From Planctomycetes bacterium GWF2_41_51 (GTDB taxonomy: Bacteria; Planctomycetota; Phycisphaerae; Sedimentisphaerales; UBA12454): 33,459 bases of DNA. Below, piece after piece: positions 29,152-33,459 of the stretch. How positions within the stretch are numbered: the first letter of the stretch is position 1; each line of letters begins with the position of its first letter. The notes below the pieces were generated by a model. That model ran no database searches, was not told the DNA's origin, and worked only from the letters and a program-made list of their open reading frames with translations. The stretch is taken from positions 1 to 33,459 of the forward strand of contig MHXZ01000107.1 in the NCBI GenBank assembly GCA_001825665.1, given 5' to 3'. The translations under genes and the position numbers were made by a program.

Positions 29152-31117
29152 TAAACCTTCAAATCAGTTGCGGTGGGTGATATTGCTGCTTGCGATAGCG
29201 GTGATACTGCCCACCGTCTGTCTGCTTTGGTTTATGTCGCAGGCGGTTAAAAATGAACGGCTGGCGGTTCGGCAAAAATTGATTGAAGTTTATATGGAAA
29301 AAGCCAAACCGTTTATTGAAAATTTGCACCAAAGCAGTTTAAAATTCGAGCAGGAAATACAGCAGACCGCACAGGATGATCTTTTTTCGTTTTTTATAAA
29401 ATTCTGCTGCGATAAAGAATATGCAGAAGGAATTCTGGTATATGACAGCAATGGTCAGCTTCTTTTTCCTGTAACATCAGATGAAACATTTGTCATTGAC
29501 AGTGAAAAATTTACAAAAGCATGGAAAGCGGAATTTAATGACAGCAATTACACCCAGGCAATTTCAGAGTACGAGCAGATAGCCGAGGCAAATTCTATTT
29601 CTTATGAAATCTTCCAATGCAATTTAGCTGTTATTCGCTGTTTAGAGAAGACCGGAAACATTGAAAAAGCTATCAGCAACTGCAAACAATTGGCTTATAC
29701 ATCAGATCATAGTACATTTAAAAATAACTTTTTAGCAAGATTGAAACTGATTGAGTTATATAGGAAATATGATAGTACTCTTTTCGAAAATGAAGTCCGG
29801 CAATTATTATCTGATATTTTATCTTCTTCAGAGCCGACTGCTATTGATATCAGAGCTTTCGTTTTAAATGAGCTGCTCGGAATAATTGATAAAGCAAAAT
29901 TACCCGGTGAAAAGATAAATATATCTAAAGCTCAGAAATTTCTTCAGGCGTATACCTTATCTTTTCAAATCGTTCAGCATTTGTCCGCAAAGGAAAATTT
30001 GCATAAATGGCAGGAAAAAAAACTTATAACGTTTAACCTGCCTGAAAAAATATTCGGAATGCTGTTCAAAAATAAAAGCAGAAATATCATTCTATGCGGA
30101 CGCAGCAGCACTGTTATAGAAGTTTTAAAATATGTAGCAGAAAAAATTTCTGATTCAGCGGTAATTGTCGGGGTATTCGACGAGCAGGAAAATGAAATTT
30201 ACGGCATAGATAAAAATCCCGGAGATGCTTTTATGAGCATCAAACCAAATGAATATCTCGGCCAAAAATGGAAACTGCTGTTCTTTTTCCACAATTCAGG
30301 GGTCTTTGATAATGCCGCAAACAAGCAGGAAACTATTTATATATGGACAGGTCTGCTCGTGGCAGGATTAGTTTTAAGTTCCGGCCTTTTGGCGGCTCAG
30401 GCAATCAGTCGACAGGCGAAACTCAATAAACTCAAAAACGATTTTATCGCGACGATAACACACGAGCTTAAAACCCCCCTCTCATCTATGCGAGTGCTTG
30501 TCGATACGCTTCTCGAAGGCAAATGTGAAAACAGGGAGCAGGAAACCGAGTATCTCCAGCTTATCGCAAAGGAAAATGGCCGACTCAGCAGGCTGATTGA
30601 TAATTTCCTGACCTTCTCGCGAATGGAACGCAATAAGCAGGTCTTTGAATTTGCACTGGCAAGTCCGGTAGAAATCGCGAATAACGCAGCAGAGGCAATA
30701 CAGGCGAAATTTGAAAAGGCAAATGTTTATTTCAATATGAACATTGCAAACCCCCTGCCGACGATAAATGCTGATAAGGATGCTTTGACAACGGTACTTG
30801 TAAATCTGCTCGATAACGCTTATAAATATTCGAATGAAAGCAAACAGATTGAGCTGAATGTTTTTATTCAGGACTCTAATGTTTGCTTTGAGGTAAAGGA
30901 TAATGGTTTGGGAATGACGCGATGGCAGATGAAGAGAATATTCGACAGATTTTATCAGGCCGATACCAGTCTTTCACGGCAGACGGAAGGCGCAGGTCTT
31001 GGCCTTTCAATCGTCAAATTTATCGTCGATGCCCATAAAGGCAAAATAGAAGTCGAAAGCAAAATTGGTAAAGGAAGTGCATTTACTGTGAGATTAACCG
31101 CGAATGAACACGAATAA
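29141..31117 (+). CDS. Membrane sensor histidine kinase with TPR-like external domain
   Basis: The 658-residue protein has membrane segments at about 11-31 and 400-422 enclosing a ~370-residue external region. Its middle (about 125-250; FNDSNYTQAISEYEQIAEANSISYEIFQCNLAVIRCLEKTGNIEKAISNCKQLA) looks like TPR or alpha-solenoid repeats. The kinase part has HELKTPLSS (His near 440), NLLDNAYKYS, DNGLGM and GAGLGLSIVKF, of PhoR type. It starts inside the end of the TPR gene. The last codons (NEHE and TAA) fall in a CGAATGAACACGAATAA word like the repeat at the end of gyrA. The regulator gene lies downstream, separated by an ATL-like gene. Confidence 0.9.
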   Translation: MLNSKPSNQLRWVILLLAIAVILPTVCLLWFMSQAVKNERLAVRQKLIEVYMEKAKPFIENLHQSSLKFEQEIQQTAQDDLFSFFIKFCCDKEYAEGILVYDSNGQLLFPVTSDETFVIDSEKFTKAWKAEFNDSNYTQAISEYEQIAEANSISYEIFQCNLAVIRCLEKTGNIEKAISNCKQLAYTSDHSTFKNNFLARLKLIELYRKYDSTLFENEVRQLLSDILSSSEPTAIDIRAFVLNELLGIIDKAKLPGEKINISKAQKFLQAYTLSFQIVQHLSAKENLHKWQEKKLITFNLPEKIFGMLFKNKSRNIILCGRSSTVIEVLKYVAEKISDSAVIVGVFDEQENEIYGIDKNPGDAFMSIKPNEYLGQKWKLLFFFHNSGVFDNAANKQETIYIWTGLLVAGLVLSSGLLAAQAISRQAKLNKLKNDFIATITHELKTPLSSMRVLVDTLLEGKCENREQETEYLQLIAKENGRLSRLIDNFLTFSRMERNKQVFEFALASPVEIANNAAEAIQAKFEKANVYFNMNIANPLPTINADKDALTTVLVNLLDNAYKYSNESKQIELNVFIQDSNVCFEVKDNGLGMTRWQMKRIFDRFYQADTSLSRQTEGAGLGLSIVKFIVDAHKGKIEVESKIGKGSAFTVRLTANEHE

Positions 31118-31215
31118 AAACTATTTCTTTAATCGCTAATTGCACGGATTACACTGAAATAGTTTAAATAAAATCAGAGAAATCAGCGTAATCTGTGATT
31201 TAAAAAGGCTAAAAA
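31103..31215. repeat. CACGAA and GATTACAC words with imperfect hairpin
   Basis: The repeat begins inside the kinase stop region. GATTACACTGA (31147-31157) pairs with TCAGCGTAATC (31183-31193) with one mismatch, flanked by GCACG and TGTG. The opening TTTAATCGCTAATT resembles the repeats flanking the pentapeptide gene. AAAAAGGC before the next ATG may act as a weak ribosome site. Confidence 0.5.
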
Positions 31216-31692
31216 ATGAAAAAGAAAACTACATGGCAGGAAAAACTGGCAGACAGCAAGGATTTACCGCGAATTGAAAAAATCGATGAAAAGAAATCCA
31301 AACGCTGGGGCATGGGTACTTTTGTTATACCCGCTCCAATCGAAGTTGATGAGATTATGCGCAAAGTGTCGAAAGGTAAACTTATAACAATAAATGAAAT
31401 CAGGGAAATTCTTGCAAAGAAACATAACGTCACAATCGGCTGCCCTATCACAACAGGCATATTCTCATGGATTGCCGCTCACGCTGCTGATGAGATGGAA
31501 AGCGAAGGCAAGAAGAAGATTACCCCATATTGGCGAACACTAAAAACTGGCGGAATATTGAATGAAAAATATCCGGGCGGAATTGAAAACCTTAGAAAAA
31601 GGTTAGAAGCCGAAGGCCATATAATAATTCAAAAAGGCAAAAGCAAATTTCTTATGGTCAAAGATTTTGAGGAATCAATTATCAAGATTTGA
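31216..31692 (+). CDS. Alkyltransferase-like (MGMT/ATL family) DNA-binding protein
   Basis: The 158-residue protein matches the DNA-binding domain of O6-alkylguanine-DNA alkyltransferases: KGKLITINEIREILAKK (about 53-69, recognition helix), then ITPYWRTLKTGG (102-113), which aligns with the active-site segment PCHRVV...G, and GIENLRKRLEAEGH. The reactive cysteine is replaced: PYWR at 104-107 instead of PCHR. ATL proteins (PWHR) bind O6-alkylguanine and recruit nucleotide excision repair without repairing it, so a lesion-sensing role is likely. A Cys occurs in IGCPITTG (residue 76) but not at the active-site position. It lies between a histidine kinase and its probable regulator, 4 nt before the latter. 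Confidence 0.78.
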   Translation: MKKKTTWQEKLADSKDLPRIEKIDEKKSKRWGMGTFVIPAPIEVDEIMRKVSKGKLITINEIREILAKKHNVTIGCPITTGIFSWIAAHAADEMESEGKKKITPYWRTLKTGGILNEKYPGGIENLRKRLEAEGHIIIQKGKSKFLMVKDFEESIIKI

Positions 31693-31696
31693 AAAG

Positions 31697-32371
31697 ATGG
31701 AAACAGTTTTAATAATAGAAGATGATTCATCGATGATGCGGGGTTTGAAAGATAATTTCGCTTATGCGGGATATAATGTGCTGACCGCAATGGATGGTGA
31801 AAAAGGGCTTGAGGCAGCACTTGAAGCAAAGCCGGATTTAATTATCCTCGATATTATGCTGCCGAAAGTAAACGGCTATGAAATTTGCCGGATTATACGG
31901 AAAGAAAAATTAGATATGCCGGTGATAATGCTTACCGCCAAAGGTGAGGAATCTGATATTATCCTGGGCCTGAATCTTGGGGCAGATGATTATGTTACTA
32001 AGCCATTTAGTATTAAAGAGCTACTGGCGAGAGCGGCGGCATTCTTGCGCAAGAAAAAAGTCAATGAAAAGGAAGTTTTCAAATTTGGCGATTTTCATTT
32101 CGATGTAACAGCACGCAAACTTTCGAAAAAAGGAAAAGAAATAGAGCTTTCGCCTAAAGAATACAAGCTGCTGGAATTTTTCCTTAAAAAGCAAGGCAAA
32201 GCCCTGACTCGTGATGAAATATTAAACGCTGTCTGGGGGTATAACAGCTTTACAGGTCATCGCAGCGTCGATAGATTTGTAACAACCCTGCGTAACAAAA
32301 TCGAAACAGACGGCGACAATCCCACATTTATTCACACCTTGCGCGAAATTGGCTATAAATTTAATATTTAA
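31697..32371 (+). CDS. OmpR/PhoB-family response regulator
   Basis: The 224-residue protein has a receiver (1-118; E8-D9-D10, acceptor D52 in IILDIMLPK, Lys in TKPFS) and a winged-helix DNA-binding domain (about 128-222; LSPKEYKLLEFFLKKQGKALTRDEILNAVWG and HRSVDRFVTTLRNKIE). I start at METVLIIEDD; the longer frame from the TTG at 31667 overlaps the ATL gene and adds non-family residues. It probably receives phosphate from the kinase at 29141-31117 and may bind the Pho-box-like repeat at 26366-26387. Confidence 0.95.
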   Translation: METVLIIEDDSSMMRGLKDNFAYAGYNVLTAMDGEKGLEAALEAKPDLIILDIMLPKVNGYEICRIIRKEKLDMPVIMLTAKGEESDIILGLNLGADDYVTKPFSIKELLARAAAFLRKKKVNEKEVFKFGDFHFDVTARKLSKKGKEIELSPKEYKLLEFFLKKQGKALTRDEILNAVWGYNSFTGHRSVDRFVTTLRNKIETDGDNPTFIHTLREIGYKFNI

Positions 32372-32398
32372 GTAAATTTGTCCTTATGTAAATTTGTC
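32372..32398. repeat. 11-bp direct repeat after the regulator gene
   Basis: GTAAATTTGTC occurs perfectly at 32372-32382 and 32388-32398 (16-nt pitch), immediately after the regulator TAA stop and before the convergent lipoprotein gene. It resembles the other words repeated at gene ends here. No terminator is obvious. Confidence 0.5.
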
Positions 32399-32406
32399 TG
32401 ATAAAT

Positions 32407-32772
32407 TTATTCGACTACAACTGTTCCATCTTTTACAGCTATAGGATTGAGTTTACCGCAGTGGGGGCATTTCAAAAATGCCTTTCCATCCTTGTCGAGC
32501 TTCATTTTCATAGGTTTTTTGCAGCATTCCATTGGTTTGCCGTTTTTATCAACCACCGTCAGATACAAATCTCTGCCGCCGCTTGGATCGCGAGCTATAA
32601 AATAGTCATCGGGTGAAAAGTAGGCCGATAAATATGTATCATATCCCGAAGTGGCAATTGTAGAATCTTTTAATTGTTCTGTCACTGTTTTTGGGGGTTT
32701 TTGCCCCTGCTGACATCCAATGACAAAAAACAGTGATAATAAGCATACAAAAAAAGCCGACTTTTTAATCAT
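32407..32772 (-). CDS. Zinc-ribbon lipoprotein of unknown function
   Basis: The 121-residue protein has a lipoprotein signal peptide ending in VIGC with lipidation expected at C20, then a short variable region and a C-terminal four-cysteine zinc-ribbon-like module: C83, C84 and, 17 residues on, C102-P-H-C105-G-K. I do not recognise a family. As a membrane-attached envelope protein it might bind a metal; a neighbouring TolC-type gene and shared inverted elements upstream fit a joint role in metal handling, but that is inference. The start is preceded by AAAGGGATGG on the coding strand. Confidence 0.72.
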   Translation of the reverse strand: MIKKSAFFVCLLSLFFVIGCQQGQKPPKTVTEQLKDSTIATSGYDTYLSAYFSPDDYFIARDPSGGRDLYLTVVDKNGKPMECCKKPMKMKLDKDGKAFLKCPHCGKLNPIAVKDGTVVVE

Positions 32773-32814
32773 ACCATCCCTTTCCTAAAGTTAATTATAT
32801 AGAAAGTTACTCTT

Positions 32815-32834
32815 AAAATACTTCGGTATTTTTT
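32815..32834 (+). terminator. UUCG-loop hairpin with T-run
   Basis: AAAATAC (32815-32821) pairs with GTATTTT (32826-32832) closing a C(TTCG)G tetraloop, then two more T residues. By form it is a weak terminator on the plus strand, but no plus-strand gene ends nearby. The core AATACTTCGGTATT also resembles 33103-33116 (13 of 14 on the reverse strand) and 32888-32901 (12 of 14), so it may be an operator instead. Confidence 0.35.
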
Positions 32835-32864
32835 GTTATATGACTTTAAAGATATTATACTATT

Positions 32865-32890
32865 TCCATAGGATTACTTCCAGTATTAAT
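32865..32890 (+). repeat. Inverted element, copy A
   Basis: It begins TCCATAGGATTACTTCC and ends AGTATTAAT. Copy B on the opposite strand (33101-33124) matches it with one substitution, one inserted base and a last-base difference. Beyond it, AATACGTCGG (32888-32897) resembles AATACGACAG on copy B's strand after a 12-nt insertion that forms most of the 15-bp palindrome. Confidence 0.6.
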
Positions 32891-33087
32891 ACGTCGGTAT
32901 AGGATTGTTGTTCTAAAGAATGAAAATTATAGAACACTTAATATGTTATATTTTGCCATAAAATAGCTATGTGTTAGCTTTTTGAGTAATTCAGAACCTA
33001 TTTTTAAGCAAATTCCCTTATGTTGCCGACATTTCTAATAGATAAAATTATTTTAATTTAATTGGAACATTCTCTGGACACTGTCGT

Positions 33088-33102
33088 ATTGTAGACTACA
33101 AT
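33088..33102. promoter_or_regulatory. 15-bp palindromic operator candidate
   Basis: ATTGTAG-A-CTACAAT is a perfect 7+1+7 palindrome 28 nt before the TolC-family start. The GACTACA half-site recalls operators of BlaI/MecI/CopY-type winged-helix repressors, which often control resistance and metal-efflux genes. No such repressor gene is in the window. Confidence 0.45.
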
Positions 33103-33124
33103 AATACTGAAGTATTCCTATGGA
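33101..33124 (-). repeat. Inverted element, copy B
   Basis: On the minus strand it reads TCCATAGGAATACTTC then AGTATTAT, matching copy A at 32865-32890. It includes the AATACT-GA-AGTATT palindrome (33103-33116) and its edge overlaps the GGAG ribosome site of the TolC-family gene, so a protein bound here would also cover the start of the message. Confidence 0.6.
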
Positions 33125-33130
33125 GTGGAT

Positions 33131-33459
33131 ATGAATAAACAATTATTGGCCTTTTTGATGTTGACGCTTTTATGTCAAATCTGCGCCGCTGATGCCAATT
33201 TACCTGATCCCAATGCTCCCAAAACACTTGAAGACTATCTAATCTTTGCATCTCTCAACAATGCCGAGCTGAAATCCAGATTCCAGCAATGGAAAGCTTC
33301 ACTTGAACAAATCCCGCAAGCCAAAGCCCTTCCAGACCCGCAGTTTACTTATGGCAAATTCATTCGCCAATCGGATATGCAAATGAATCAATTTATAGGA
33401 ATTATGCAGGTATTTCCATGGATAGGAAAAATCGAAGCTCAGACAGATGCGGCGGCTGC
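33131..33459 (+). CDS. TolC-family outer membrane efflux protein (5' part, cut by the window end)
   Basis: Translation from ATG 33131 gives a signal peptide (MNKQLLAFLMLTLLCQICAADA) and then LEDYLIFASLNNAELKSRFQQWKASLEQIPQAKALPDPQFTYGKF and QVFPWIGKIEAQTDAAA, the usual start of TolC/CusC-type outer membrane channels with the ALPDP segment. About 109 codons lie in the window and the frame is open to the edge. GGAG lies 5 nt before the ATG. Such proteins pair with RND pumps, often for copper or silver when of CusC type. The remaining system would lie beyond the window. Confidence 0.87.
   Translation, partial: MNKQLLAFLMLTLLCQICAADANLPDPNAPKTLEDYLIFASLNNAELKSRFQQWKASLEQIPQAKALPDPQFTYGKFIRQSDMQMNQFIGIMQVFPWIGKIEAQTDAAA

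Larger units (their letters stand above)
32773..33130. other. Divergent regulatory spacer between lipoprotein and tolC-like genes
   Basis: The 358-bp AT-rich gap holds a UUCG-loop hairpin (32815-32834), two inverted copies of a ~24-bp element (32865-32890 and 33101-33124), a GTATTAATAC palindrome (32883-32892) and a 15-bp palindrome (33088-33102). No gene is visible. Paired elements close to both genes suggest shared control. Confidence 0.6.

Overview
The window looks like a chromosome segment from a planctomycete, most likely a Phycisphaerae/Sedimentisphaerales-type anaerobe or an uncultured relative. The evidence is a PEP-CTERM protein made of HAF repeats, a DUF4861 protein, a DUF4954 protein, a VWA protein coupled to an ECF sigma factor, secreted TPR proteins of planctomycete style and a non-enterobacterial GyrA quinolone pocket. 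This placement is inferred from gene families; no rRNA or tRNA gene is visible. I found no transposase, prophage or CRISPR array.

Layout. Positions 1-860 are non-coding and packed with short degenerate repeats and hairpins upstream of gyrA. Next come gyrA, a secreted DUF4861 protein and holA (861-5611, +). A pentapeptide-repeat gene (-) flanked by related 35-bp repeats follows, then a PEP-CTERM/HAF protein (+) whose 3' end overlaps a convergent unknown gene (-). At 8269-10775 (-) lies an ECF sigma factor overlapping a membrane-anchored VWA protein. A housekeeping run (+) holds an LpxL-like acyltransferase, argH, thiL and tsaE (11140-15005). A signalling cassette (15150-17561, +) joins a pseudopilin, a stand-alone receiver and a GAF/HD-GYP phosphodiesterase. 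The conserved pair rpsO-pnp follows, then a soluble histidine kinase with an NtrC-type sigma-54 activator (20379-22453). On the minus strand lie a DUF4954 left-handed beta-helix protein and an SPFH/band-7 membrane protein. At 26524-32371 (+) a secreted TPR protein, a TPR-sensor histidine kinase, an alkyltransferase-like (ATL) protein and an OmpR-type regulator form an apparent operon. The window ends with a zinc-ribbon lipoprotein (-) divergent from a truncated TolC-family gene (+).

The most unusual feature is what fills the gaps between genes. Intergenic DNA is largely built of (i) degenerate direct repeats with a strict 7-nt period, (ii) words of 8-10 nt repeated two to four times directly at or after stop codons, in two cases supplying the last codons and the stop codon, and (iii) small hairpins whose conserved ends enclose variable but self-complementary stems. 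Several genes behind such spacers (gyrA, holA, thiL, the kinase at 20379) lack a clear Shine-Dalgarno, whereas genes with clean spacers have one.

Regulatory points of interest are mutually exclusive hairpins between rpsO and pnp, an 11-nt direct-repeat Pho-box-like site before the TPR/two-component operon, and inverted copies of a ~24-bp element plus a 15-bp palindrome between the lipoprotein and tolC-like genes.
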